From Hydrogenophaga sp. (lineage in GTDB: Bacteria > Pseudomonadota > Gammaproteobacteria > Burkholderiales > Burkholderiaceae_C): 35,087 nucleotides of DNA. A program made the translations under genes and the position numbers. Where the stretch lies: assembly GCF_019635465.1 (NCBI RefSeq), contig NZ_JAHBZK010000024.1, positions 1 to 35,087 of the forward strand, read 5' to 3'. Below, piece after piece: positions 25,114-32,615 of this stretch; position 1 is the first letter of the stretch, and each line of letters begins with the position of its first letter. The notes beneath the pieces were generated by a model. The model was given only the letters and a program-made list of their open reading frames with translations. It was not told the DNA's origin and made no database searches.

Positions 25114-26260
25114 TCAGCAGCGGCGCCAGCCCGCGCCGCGGCGCGGGCTGCACGGTGGGCCCCTTGCCCAGCCGGGCCCACATCTGCACCGTGTGCGCAG
25201 GTGCCGGCGCGCCCAGCAACGCGTGAATCTCGGCGTACAGGTCGCGCATTTCGGGGTACTCCTGCAGGGCCTGCGAGATCGGCTGCATGGCCAGCCCTTG
25301 CGCGGTGGCCGCCAGTTGCGCCCGCACCCAGGCACGCCCCGCCGCGATCTGCGTCGGGCGGTCGTTGCCCTGGGTGACGAGCCAATAGAAGGCCGGCGTG
25401 CCGTCGATCTTGCGGTTGAAGTCGTCGAGCTGGCCCGTGGTCGCCATGTCGTCGGGGCCGGGCGCCACGGTACGGTCGAACACGCCGGTGGCGTCCATCA
25501 ACCGCACCAAGGGGTCGTTGAGCGACAGACCATCGCGGTGGCGGGTAATCTCGTCGGGCCCGATGCGCAGCCAGCGGTAGGACTCCAGCACCGTGCGCGG
25601 GGTCGTCAGCTCGATGCGCCACGCCGCTTTGGCGATGTCGCGTTGGCGGGCGAAGCTGTCGCCGTCGGCTGCGGTGCTGACACCGGCGCGCATCGACGGC
25701 CCACCCCCGGCGGCCACGATGGCCGCCATGGCCGAGGGCGACGGCGCGGTGGCTTCGTACATCTCGCGGTTGGTATGGCGCAGAAAGACCTGCGCGAACA
25801 AGGGATCGGGCCGCTGCGATGCGTCGGGCACCAGGCGAATCCGCGCCGTCGGCCGGTCGTCCACCGCGTCGGCGGCGAACACGCCGTCGGGAAACAGCGT
25901 GATGTCGGCGCGGTGGCCGCGCTGGCGGGCCGCCTGATCGAGCAGCTCGATGAAGGTGCCCTGGCTCATCAGCATCTGGCGCGACAACGGGTCGGTCTCG
26001 GGCAGCAGCCGCGTTCGGTCCAGGTGCAGGGTGATCTGGTCGGGCACCGACAGGTCCACCAGCCAGCTCTGCAGGTTGTGCGAATGGGGTGCCAGCAAGG
26101 CGTGCGACAGCACCCAGCGCCGCAGGTCGGCTTCTTCCTGGGGGCCCTGCCAGGCCAGCAGCGCCCCCTCGGGCAGGGCTTTGCTGCAGCCGGTGGCCCC
26201 CAGGGTGGCGGCGGTGATCACACCACCGCCCAGAATTCGAAGCAGGTGTCGACGTTGCAT
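25103..26260 (-). CDS. Acg-type nitroreductase-family oxidoreductase (lipoprotein-like signal)
   Basis: The 385-residue product belongs to the Acg branch of the FMN nitroreductase superfamily, recognised by SHNLQSWLVDLS, the DPLSRQMLMSQGTFIELL segment, and the C-terminal GRAWVRAQLAATAQGLAMQP region. The N-terminus has a twin-arginine-like QRRHLLRILGGG followed by LGATGC, which could be a lipobox at Cys25, so the protein is probably exported or membrane-anchored. The ATG at 26258-26260 starts this signal; the frame is open further up into the divergent LysR leader. Substrate is unknown. It is transcribed away from the LysR gene, which is the likely regulator. Confidence 0.8.
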   Translation of the reverse strand: MQRRHLLRILGGGVITAATLGATGCSKALPEGALLAWQGPQEEADLRRWVLSHALLAPHSHNLQSWLVDLSVPDQITLHLDRTRLLPETDPLSRQMLMSQGTFIELLDQAARQRGHRADITLFPDGVFAADAVDDRPTARIRLVPDASQRPDPLFAQVFLRHTNREMYEATAPSPSAMAAIVAAGGGPSMRAGVSTAADGDSFARQRDIAKAAWRIELTTPRTVLESYRWLRIGPDEITRHRDGLSLNDPLVRLMDATGVFDRTVAPGPDDMATTGQLDDFNRKIDGTPAFYWLVTQGNDRPTQIAAGRAWVRAQLAATAQGLAMQPISQALQEYPEMRDLYAEIHALLGAPAPAHTVQMWARLGKGPTVQPAPRRGLAPLLIKA

Positions 26261-26286
26261 GTTGCACTCCAGGGCGAACGATGTCA

Positions 26287-26322
26287 GCGATTGTGCGCAG
26301 CAACCACTTGAACAACAATCGC
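26287..26322. promoter_or_regulatory. Inverted repeat between the nitroreductase and LysR genes
   Basis: In the 89-bp divergent region, GCGATTGT (26287-26294) and ACAATCGC (26315-26322) form a perfect 8-bp inverted repeat with a 20-nt spacer. Divergent LysR-target pairs commonly share an operator in this position, and the ATTGT...ACAAT core has the dyad character of LysR sites, although the spacing is wider than the classical T-N11-A. The repeat lies outside the LysR coding sequence only if that gene starts at 26350, which is also where the family N-terminus begins. Role as operator is inference. Confidence 0.45.
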
Positions 26323-26349
26323 CCAACCCGGCACACCAGCCATGCACAT

Positions 26350-27243
26350 ATGCATACCCAGGACTTCAACTGGACACTGATCCGCTCCTTTCTTGCCGCC
26401 CTGGAGCACGGCAGCCTGATGGGCGCTGCACGCGCCCTCGGCATGCACCAACCGACACTGGGCCGACACATCGCCGAGCTCGAATCGCAACTGGGCGTCA
26501 CGCTGTTCGAACGCACCGGGCGCGGCCTGCAGCCCACCGCCGACGCGCTGCGCCTGGCCGAACCTGCGCGGGCGATGGCGGGCTCGGCAGACCAGCTGGC
26601 GCGCCAGGCTCGTGGGGCGCAGGCGCGGGTGCAGGGCACGGTGCGCATCAGCGCCAGCCAGCCCGTGGCCTGCGTGCTGCTGCCGCCGGTGCTCGTGCAA
26701 CTGCGCACGCGCCTGCCCGACATCCACATCGAACTGGTGGTGAGCAACGCGGTGAGCAACCTGCTGCAGCGCGAGGCCGACATCGCGGTGCGCATGGTCA
26801 GGCCCGAACAAGGGACCCTGGTCGGCAAACGGGTGGGGCAGGTCGGCATCGGCGCCTACGCCCACCGCGACTACCTGCAGCGGCGCGGCACGCCCCGTCG
26901 CCCCGAGGACCTGCTGCAGCACGAACTGGTGGGCTTTGACCGCCAGCCCGACATCGTGCGCGGCTTTGCCGCCATGGGGCACACCCTCACCAAAGACCAG
27001 TTCGCCTTGCGCACCGACGACCTCGTGGCTTACGAGGCGCTGGTGCGGGCCGGCGCGGGCATCGGCTTCCTGGCGCACTACGTGGCGCGCCAGTCGCCCG
27101 AACTGGTGCACCTGTTGCCCCTGGCCAGCATCCCGCCCCTGCCGATGTGGCTGGTGGTGCACCGGGAGATTCGCAGCAACCCGCACATCCGCTCGGTCTG
27201 GGCCGCCTTGTCGACCCAGTTGCCCGCGGTGTTGGGGTCATGA
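26350..27243 (+). CDS. LysR-family transcriptional regulator
   Basis: The 297-residue product has an N-terminal winged helix-turn-helix (about residues 6-65, FNWTLIRSFLAALEHGSLMGAARAL, then LGRHIAELESQLGVTLFERTGRG) and a C-terminal periplasmic-binding-like effector domain beginning near residue 95 (VRISASQPVACVLLPP). I chose the ATG at 26350; an upstream in-frame ATG at 26281 would add 23 residues and run through an inverted repeat that looks like an operator. It is divergent from the Acg-type nitroreductase gene, so control of that gene and of itself is likely. The inducer is unknown. Confidence 0.93.
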   Translation: MHTQDFNWTLIRSFLAALEHGSLMGAARALGMHQPTLGRHIAELESQLGVTLFERTGRGLQPTADALRLAEPARAMAGSADQLARQARGAQARVQGTVRISASQPVACVLLPPVLVQLRTRLPDIHIELVVSNAVSNLLQREADIAVRMVRPEQGTLVGKRVGQVGIGAYAHRDYLQRRGTPRRPEDLLQHELVGFDRQPDIVRGFAAMGHTLTKDQFALRTDDLVAYEALVRAGAGIGFLAHYVARQSPELVHLLPLASIPPLPMWLVVHREIRSNPHIRSVWAALSTQLPAVLGS

Positions 27244-27315
27244 CGCGCCGGCCCGGGGTTACACGCGGCTCCTATACTGGCCCGTCTTCCCGACCCACCC
27301 ACACAGGAGCACGAC

Positions 27316-27738
27316 ATGGGACTCTTCAGCACCATCCTCGACAAACTGGGCATTTCCAAGGCCGAGGCCGCCACGCCACCCGCAGCGCCCACCGCGCCCG
27401 TTGCGCCGGCCCCTGCCCCTGTGGCCGCCGCACCCACGCCCGCAGCCTCCGCACCGGCCGTGGTCAACCCCATTGCCATGGTCGACGTGGTCGCCCTGCT
27501 CGAGAAGAAGGCCAAGGCCAACCCGCAGAAACTGAACTGGCGCACCTCCATCGTCGACCTGCTCAAGCTGCTCGACATGGACAGCAGCCTGCAGGCCCGC
27601 AAGGACCTGGCCAAGGAGCTCTACTGCCCCGACGAGCTCATGAACGACTCGGCCAAGATGAACATGTGGCTGCACAAGAACGTGCTGGGCCACGTCGCGG
27701 CCAACGGCGGCAACGTGCCCAAAGAGCTGCTCGACTGA
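27316..27738 (+). CDS. DUF3597 domain protein
   Basis: The 140-residue product has a short N-terminal helix (MGLFSTILDKLGISKAEA), an Ala/Pro-rich flexible linker (about residues 19-53), and a conserved C-terminal domain with VDVVALLEKKAKANPQKLNWRTSIVDLLKLLDMDSS split around the NWRTSIVDLLK motif, then DLAKELYCPDELMNDSAKMN. This matches DUF3597, a family of small soluble proteins of unknown function. The ATG has AGGAG at good spacing, and TATACT at 27273-27278 could be its -10, though no -35 is visible. It lies downstream of the LysR gene and just before a glutathione S-transferase gene, with no known functional link. Confidence 0.85.
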   Translation: MGLFSTILDKLGISKAEAATPPAAPTAPVAPAPAPVAAAPTPAASAPAVVNPIAMVDVVALLEKKAKANPQKLNWRTSIVDLLKLLDMDSSLQARKDLAKELYCPDELMNDSAKMNMWLHKNVLGHVAANGGNVPKELLD

Positions 27739-27751
27739 GCGCCACGTGGCC

Positions 27752-28414
27752 ATGATCCGCGTCCACCACCTCAACAACTCGCGCTCGCAGCGCGTGTTGT
27801 GGCTGCTCGAAGAGCTGGGTGTGCCCTACGAGATCGTCCGCTACGAGCGCGACAAGAAGACCATGCTGGCGCCGCCTGAGCTGCGCAAGGTGCACCCGCT
27901 GGGCAAGTCGCCCGTGGTCACCGAGGGCAAGCTGGTGCTGGCCGAGTCGGGCGCCATTCTTGAGACGCTGGTGGAGCGCCATGGCCCGCAGCTGCGCCCC
28001 GACCCGGCCTCGTCGGCCTTCCTGCGCTATCGCTACTGGCTGCACTACGCCGAGGGCTCGCTCATGCCGCCCTTGCTGCTCAAGCTGGTGTTCGATCAGG
28101 TCGAGAAAGCGCCACTGATCGTGCGCCCGGTGGCCAAGGCCATCTCGGCCACGGTCAAGGCGCGCTTCATCACGCCCAACCTCACGCAGCACCTGGACTT
28201 CCTCGAAGGCGAGCTGGCGCAGAGCCCCTGGTTCGCGGGCGATGCGTTCAGTGCCGCCGACATCCAGATGAGCTTTCCGGTCGAGGCCGCGGCGGCACGC
28301 GCCGGGCTCAACAACAGCCGGCCCCGCCTGATGGAATGGTTGCAGCGCATCCACGACCGGCCGGCCTACCACCGCGCCATCGACAAGGGCGGTCCGTACG
28401 AGCTGCTGGGCTGA
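27752..28414 (+). CDS. Glutathione S-transferase
   Basis: The 220-residue product has an N-terminal thioredoxin-like glutathione-binding domain (HHLNNSRSQRVLWLLEELGVPYEI, with the SRSQR start of helix 1 as likely catalytic site, then PLGKSPVV and ESGAILETL). The C-terminal helical domain contains WFAGDAFSAADIQM, the usual hydrophobic-staple region. Soluble cytoplasmic enzyme conjugating or reducing electrophiles; the substrate is unknown. I chose the ATG at 27752; a GTG two codons earlier is possible. It ends 21 bp from the convergent SEC-C gene. Confidence 0.93.
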   Translation: MIRVHHLNNSRSQRVLWLLEELGVPYEIVRYERDKKTMLAPPELRKVHPLGKSPVVTEGKLVLAESGAILETLVERHGPQLRPDPASSAFLRYRYWLHYAEGSLMPPLLLKLVFDQVEKAPLIVRPVAKAISATVKARFITPNLTQHLDFLEGELAQSPWFAGDAFSAADIQMSFPVEAAAARAGLNNSRPRLMEWLQRIHDRPAYHRAIDKGGPYELLG

Positions 28415-28435
28415 GCGGATTCCGCCCGGGCGCGC

Positions 28436-29227
28436 TCAGGCGCCGTGGCAGCGCTTGAACTTGATGCCGCTGCCGCACCAGCACGGGTCGTTGCGCCCCG
28501 GCGCTGGCGCCTGACGCACCGGCGCCTGGCGCGGCCCCAGGCTGTGCCAGATGCGGTACAGGTCGTAGACGGACCAGATGGCGGAGGCAAACGCGTCCAG
28601 GCGCGGCTCGCTCACGCTGGGCGCGGCCTGCTCGTTGTGCAGGTTGACGGATGGGCGCGCTGTGTCGTCCTGCGTCAGTGCATCCACCTCGTCCAGCGCC
28701 CGCTCGATCCAGGACGCGGTTTCCTGGTCGCGCGGCAGCGCCCATTCCTCGGTCCATTGCTCCACCACGAACAGGTAGCCCAGGGCCCAGACCTGGCCGT
28801 ACGACGGGATCGGTACATCGGCCGCAGGGCGTTCGGCCTCGGGCAGTGCGGCAATGGCGCCGCGCACGTCCATCACCTCGGGGTGGTAGCTGCGCGGGTC
28901 GTCCAGCGCCTCGATGTCGGCGGACAGCGCCTCACGCACCTCGGCTTCGCGCCGCTGCCACAGCGACAGGAAACGCTCGTACGCGGCGGTGTTGGGAAAG
29001 TGCGTGCCGTCGGCATGCGGGACGGTCGGCAAAGGGCCTGTTCCGAGCAACACCGGCAGCCACTCTTCGGCGGGCACCGGGCGTCGGGTGCACAGCAGCG
29101 CGGCCATGGCGCCTTCGAGAAACTCCCACTCGGGAACCTCGTCATCGCGTGTGCGCAACTCGTCGAGCAGCGCGTCGAGTTCGTCGAAATCGGCCCCTTC
29201 AAGGGGCGAAGGCTTGGCGGTGTCCAT
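28436..29227 (-). CDS. UPF0149/YecA-like protein with C-terminal SEC-C zinc motif
   Basis: The 263-residue product has a UPF0149-like N-terminal part (DFDELDALLDELRT...FLEGAMAALLC, then PSYGQVWALGYLFVVEQWTEEW near residues 143-166). It ends with a SEC-C motif, NDPCWCGSGIKFKRCHG, in which three cysteines and a histidine bind zinc. SEC-C tails occur on SecA and on several uncharacterised proteins, where they can contact ribosomes or partners. The ATG at 29225-29227 is directly preceded by a strong stem-loop and lacks a Shine-Dalgarno. A 71-residue small gene precedes it by 51 bp. Function unknown. Confidence 0.85.
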   Translation of the reverse strand: MDTAKPSPLEGADFDELDALLDELRTRDDEVPEWEFLEGAMAALLCTRRPVPAEEWLPVLLGTGPLPTVPHADGTHFPNTAAYERFLSLWQRREAEVREALSADIEALDDPRSYHPEVMDVRGAIAALPEAERPAADVPIPSYGQVWALGYLFVVEQWTEEWALPRDQETASWIERALDEVDALTQDDTARPSVNLHNEQAAPSVSEPRLDAFASAIWSVYDLYRIWHSLGPRQAPVRQAPAPGRNDPCWCGSGIKFKRCHGA

Positions 29228-29263
29228 CTGGCGGGCGCCCCGGTGGGGCCGAAAGCCCGCCAG
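29228..29263 (-). promoter_or_regulatory. Strong stem-loop abutting the start codon of the SEC-C gene
   Basis: The minus-strand transcript just upstream of the ATG at 29227 folds as a perfect 9-bp stem (29255-29263 with 29228-29236) enclosing a second 5-bp GC stem (29245-29249 with 29237-29241) and a 3-nt loop. The stem ends at the base immediately before the ATG, leaving no room for a normal ribosome-binding site. It could be the terminator of the preceding 71-codon gene (no U run) or a structure limiting translation of the SEC-C gene. The pairing is direct; the role is inference. Confidence 0.5.
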
Positions 29264-29278
29264 TGTAGGTCAGGGCGA

Positions 29279-29494
29279 TCAGCCGCGGTGGCCGGGCGTG
29301 GGCTCGACGACGCCGAACGCCAGGGCCGCCAGCGGTGTGTGCGATGGGGTGGGGTTGGGTGAGGTCGCTTCGCGCCGCGCCTTGACGTCGCGCCGAACGG
29401 GCCGCTGCGCGCCACGCCAGGCGTCCTGCAGCATCTGCCAGGCCACGGGCTTGACCTTCATCGACTCCGGCTCGTCCATCATGATCGGGAACAT
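29279..29494 (-). CDS. Small hypothetical protein (71 residues)
   Basis: A minus-strand frame from ATG (29492-29494) to TGA encodes 71 residues starting MFPIMMDEPESMKVKPVAWQ. AGGAG lies six bases upstream of the ATG, a strong ribosome-binding site, which is the main support. The middle is rich in arginine (WRGAQRPVRRDVKARREA) and the end is proline-rich and probably disordered. There is no membrane segment and I recognise no family. It is divergent from the glutamate-synthase-like gene across 158 bp and precedes the SEC-C gene by 51 bp. Confidence 0.55.
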   Translation of the reverse strand: MFPIMMDEPESMKVKPVAWQMLQDAWRGAQRPVRRDVKARREATSPNPTPSHTPLAALAFGVVEPTPGHRG

Positions 29495-29652
29495 CGCACT
29501 CTCCTGGAACCGCAGGCTGGCAATGGCCCTGCCGCGTTGCCTGCCTCTCGCGGTGGGTCGGTGAGGCCATTGTTCGCTTGTACAAGGTGATCGCCAATAA
29601 TGCGCACGCACCATTTCGCGGACCCCGCACGCCGCCTGTCACTCGCCCGCCC

Positions 29653-31275
29653 ATGCTTGATCGCCTCAACGCCGTCTATCCCGTCCGGTACACCGTTCTC
29701 GCCCTGTGCGCGGTGCTGACCCTGTTGAGCCTGTTCACGCTGGTGGCCTTCGGCATCGGCGGATTCTGGGTGCTGTTGTTCGGCGCACTCACTCTGCTGG
29801 GGGGCTGGGACTTGCGCCAGACGCGCAGCTCGGTGCTGCGCAACTACCCGGTCATCGGCCACCTGCGCTTCATGTTGGAGTACGTGCGACCCGAGATTCG
29901 CCAGTACTTCATCGAGAGCGACACCGAGGCCATGCCGTTCTCGCGCAGCCAGCGCAGCCTGGTCTACGCCCGCGCCAAGGGCGAGACCGACAAACGACCG
30001 TTTGGGTCGCAGCTGGACATGCAGAACAACGGACACGAGTGGCTCAACCACTCGATGGCGCCCACCCAACTGACATCGAACGACTTTCGCGTGCGCATCG
30101 GTGGCCCGGCCTGCACCCAGCCGTATGAGGCCAGCGTCTTCAACATCTCTGCCATGAGCTTTGGCGCCCTGTCGGCCAACGCTGTCCAGGCGCTCAACGC
30201 CGGTGCTGCGCGCGGGCGATTCGCACACGACACCGGCGAAGGTTCCATCTCGGCCTGGCACCGTTTGCACGGCGGCGACCTGATCTGGGAAATCGGCTCC
30301 GGCTACTTCGGTTGCCGCAACGACGACGGCAGCTTCAACGAGGAGAAGTTCGTCGCCAACGCGCTGGACCCCCAGGTGCGGATGATCGAACTCAAGCTCA
30401 GCCAGGGCGCCAAGCCCGGCCATGGTGGCGTGCTCCCGGGTGCGAAGGTCACCGCCGAAATCGCGGCCGCGCGTGGTGTACCGGAAGGCGTGGACTGCAT
30501 CTCGCCCGCCGCCCACAGCGCCTTTGGCACCCCGATCGAGCTGCTGCAATTCATCGCTCGTCTGCGCCAGCTGGCCGAAGGCAAACCGGTGGGCTTCAAG
30601 CTGTGCATCGGCCACCCCTGGGAGTGGTTCGCCATCGTCAAGGCCATGCTGCAGACCGGCCTCACGCCAGATTTCATCGTGGTCGACGGCGCCGAAGGCG
30701 GCACTGGCGCGGCGCCGCTGGAATTCACCGACCATGTGGGCGCGCCTTTGCAGGAAGGTCTGCGCCTGGTGCACAACACGCTCGTGGGCGTGAACCTGCG
30801 CGATCAGATCCGCATCGGGTGTGCGGGCAAGGTCGTCAGCGCCTTCGACATCGCGCGCGCGATCGCCATCGGCGCTGACTGGTGCAACAGCGCGCGGGGC
30901 TTCATGTTCGCGCTGGGCTGCATTCAGGCGCAGCACTGCCACACCGGTCAATGCCCGACCGGCGTCACCACGCAGGACCCATTGCGGCAACAGGCGCTGG
31001 TGGTACCCGACAAGGCCGAGCGCGTCTGGCGCTACCACCAGAACACCCTGGCCGCGCTGCAGGAGCTGGTGCAGGCCGCAGGGCTGCAACACCCCAACGA
31101 CATCACCGCACACCACCTGGTGCGGCGTGTGAGCGACAACGAGGTGCGCTTGCTGGCCAACCTGTTGCCAACCACATCACCCGGCGCGCTGCTCGACGAC
31201 GACCCAGAAGGCGAACACGCCGTCTTCACCACTTGGTGGCGACGCGCGAGAGCCGACAGCTTTGCGTTGGCCTGA
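29653..31275 (+). CDS. FMN-binding glutamate-synthase-domain protein (membrane-anchored)
   Basis: The 540-residue product starts with one or two hydrophobic helices (about residues 11-52) followed by the FMN-binding domain of the large subunit of glutamate synthase. Motifs include FNISAMSFGALSANAV, the GAKPGHGGVLPG segment, VVDGAEGGTGAAP and the iron-sulphur ligands in C-x5-C-x4-C (Cys423, Cys429, Cys434) with CPTGVTTQ. It lacks the glutamine amidotransferase domain, so it is not GltB itself but a member of the stand-alone FMN-binding family whose reaction is unknown. I chose the ATG at 29653; a TTG at 29578 is less likely. It is convergent with the YwqK-like gene. Confidence 0.88.
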   Translation: MLDRLNAVYPVRYTVLALCAVLTLLSLFTLVAFGIGGFWVLLFGALTLLGGWDLRQTRSSVLRNYPVIGHLRFMLEYVRPEIRQYFIESDTEAMPFSRSQRSLVYARAKGETDKRPFGSQLDMQNNGHEWLNHSMAPTQLTSNDFRVRIGGPACTQPYEASVFNISAMSFGALSANAVQALNAGAARGRFAHDTGEGSISAWHRLHGGDLIWEIGSGYFGCRNDDGSFNEEKFVANALDPQVRMIELKLSQGAKPGHGGVLPGAKVTAEIAAARGVPEGVDCISPAAHSAFGTPIELLQFIARLRQLAEGKPVGFKLCIGHPWEWFAIVKAMLQTGLTPDFIVVDGAEGGTGAAPLEFTDHVGAPLQEGLRLVHNTLVGVNLRDQIRIGCAGKVVSAFDIARAIAIGADWCNSARGFMFALGCIQAQHCHTGQCPTGVTTQDPLRQQALVVPDKAERVWRYHQNTLAALQELVQAAGLQHPNDITAHHLVRRVSDNEVRLLANLLPTTSPGALLDDDPEGEHAVFTTWWRRARADSFALA

Positions 31276-31304
31276 TGCCCTGTCTGGTCCCCTGAACCAG
31301 GAGA

Positions 31305-32195
31305 CTAAGTCCCGGCGTCGTCTTCGTTGACCCGCTCGGTGCGCTGCAGCCGGCCGCGCGCGTCGTAGACCTTGCGCCGCAGCAGCACGCCGCGCTCGCT
31401 GTACTCCTCTTCGCGCTGCAAGACGCCGCCCGGCGCGTGATAGCGCTGCCAGCCCATCAGGCGGCCATTGCGCTCACGGTTGAGGGCCGCGGGGGCGCCG
31501 TCCTCGTAGAAGCTGCGCGTCTCGCGCAGTTCGTCTCGCCCCATGCGCTGGATGGTCTGGTCCAGCTTGAGCTGGCCTTTGAGGTACCACTGCCGGATGC
31601 GGGCCTCATGCCCTCGCACCCACTGCACCTCCTGGGTGAGCTGCCCGGACTCGGCGTACTCACGGCCCACGCCCTCGCGCCCTTGGTAGTCCTCCTGGGC
31701 AGGCTCGATCAGATCGATCTCGTGGCGCAGACGCCCGGAGGGATAGAACACCCGCTTGATGCGGTGATCGGGCTCGCCGCTGCGATCCTCGAACGTTTCA
31801 CTGCGCACCAGCTGACCCTGCGGATTGACGATGGTCAGGTTCATCAAGACCCCGTGGCGGTAGCGCACCGTGCCCAGTGCCTTGCCGGGCTCCTTGAAGA
31901 GCGAGATGTCGCGCACCTTCGCGTCGTGTCCGCACACCTCGCGGTCGGCTGGCAGCAGGCTGGTGGGCGCGCACCGCAACTCGGCCAGCGTGCCGTCGGG
32001 CCAGCGGCGCAACAGCACGGACGCCCGCCGACCATCGGCCGTCATCACGCGCTCCAGCACCGAGCCATCGCTGGCCTGGCACCGTTGCTGTCCGGGCGGA
32101 CCCAGCGCCGTGCAACGCAGCTCGTCGGCCAGCACGTGGCCGACGGCGTGGCCCATCGCCATGACGCAGGCGATGCGCGCCACGAGGCGGGTCAT
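31305..32195 (-). CDS. Secreted MORN-like/YwqK-type repeat protein
   Basis: The 296-residue product has an N-terminal signal peptide (about residues 1-23, ending VLA) and a central-to-C-terminal set of short degenerate repeats such as KRVFYPSGRLRHEIDL, GREYAESGQLTQEVQW and RRKVYDARGRLQRTE. These match the YxxxGxLxxE pattern of the MORN-variant repeats found in YwqK-family proteins. In databases that family is often called an antitoxin component, but here the signal peptide makes it an exported protein. The ATG overlaps the stop of the PIN gene upstream as ATGA, so the two are co-translated. Function unknown. Confidence 0.75.
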   Translation of the reverse strand: MTRLVARIACVMAMGHAVGHVLADELRCTALGPPGQQRCQASDGSVLERVMTADGRRASVLLRRWPDGTLAELRCAPTSLLPADREVCGHDAKVRDISLFKEPGKALGTVRYRHGVLMNLTIVNPQGQLVRSETFEDRSGEPDHRIKRVFYPSGRLRHEIDLIEPAQEDYQGREGVGREYAESGQLTQEVQWVRGHEARIRQWYLKGQLKLDQTIQRMGRDELRETRSFYEDGAPAALNRERNGRLMGWQRYHAPGGVLQREEEYSERGVLLRRKVYDARGRLQRTERVNEDDAGT

Positions 32196-32614
32196 GCCGC
32201 GTTCTCCAGCACCAGGTCGCGCGGGGTGCAGGCCTTCACACCGACCCGCGCCAGCCGTTTGGCCAGCGCCAGCACCAGCGCGTCTTTGCTCAGCAGCAAG
32301 GCCTGGTGTGCCACGGCCAGGTCAATGAAGCGCTGGTCGTCGGCGTCGCGGCAGGTGTAGGGCGCCTTGGGCGCTTCGTCCACGCGGTGGCTCATGTGCA
32401 CGAAGCGTTCGAGCACCGGAGCGGCGCCGCCGTCGCCCAGGCGGCGCGCGATGTGCGGGTAGTCGAGCACGCGCCGCAATTCTTCGTGCATGCCGTCGCT
32501 GGCCAGCCAGCGCAGGCGGGCCTGCTGCAAGGCCTCGTGCAGATCGGCGCAGGCCGGGTCGTTGAAAACGAACAGGTCGAGCACGACATTGGTGTCGATC
32601 ACGACCGGCGCCAT
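32192..32614 (-). CDS. PIN-domain nuclease (COG1569-type putative toxin)
   Basis: The 140-residue product is a PIN domain with the expected acidic residues: VIDTNVVLDLF (Asp7 and Asp13), the EEL pair near 44-46, and DADDQRFIDLA with Asp92/93 and Asp98, then SKDALV (Asp111). PIN proteins are Mg2+-dependent RNases, many of them VapC-like toxins. No antitoxin-like gene with a DNA-binding domain lies on either side; the neighbours are rlmL (one base upstream) and the secreted YwqK-like gene (ATGA overlap). It is therefore either an orphan, a housekeeping RNase, or paired with an unrecognised partner. Confidence 0.85.
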   Translation of the reverse strand: MAPVVIDTNVVLDLFVFNDPACADLHEALQQARLRWLASDGMHEELRRVLDYPHIARRLGDGGAAPVLERFVHMSHRVDEAPKAPYTCRDADDQRFIDLAVAHQALLLSKDALVLALAKRLARVGVKACTPRDLVLENAA

Positions 32615-32615
32615 G

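Noticed and set aside
25047-26849. A 600-codon minus-strand frame
   Set aside because: It overlaps the nitroreductase in another frame and the LysR gene in antisense; no motif supports it.
27379-27460. Alanine/proline-coding low-complexity stretch as a possible DNA tandem repeat
   Set aside because: It is an irregular GCC/CCC-rich linker within the DUF3597 coding sequence, with no regular repeat unit.
31284-31300. CTGGT/ACCAG hairpin between the convergent glutamate-synthase-like and YwqK-like genes as a terminator
   Set aside because: The stem is only five base pairs with no U run on either strand, so it is not supported as a terminator.
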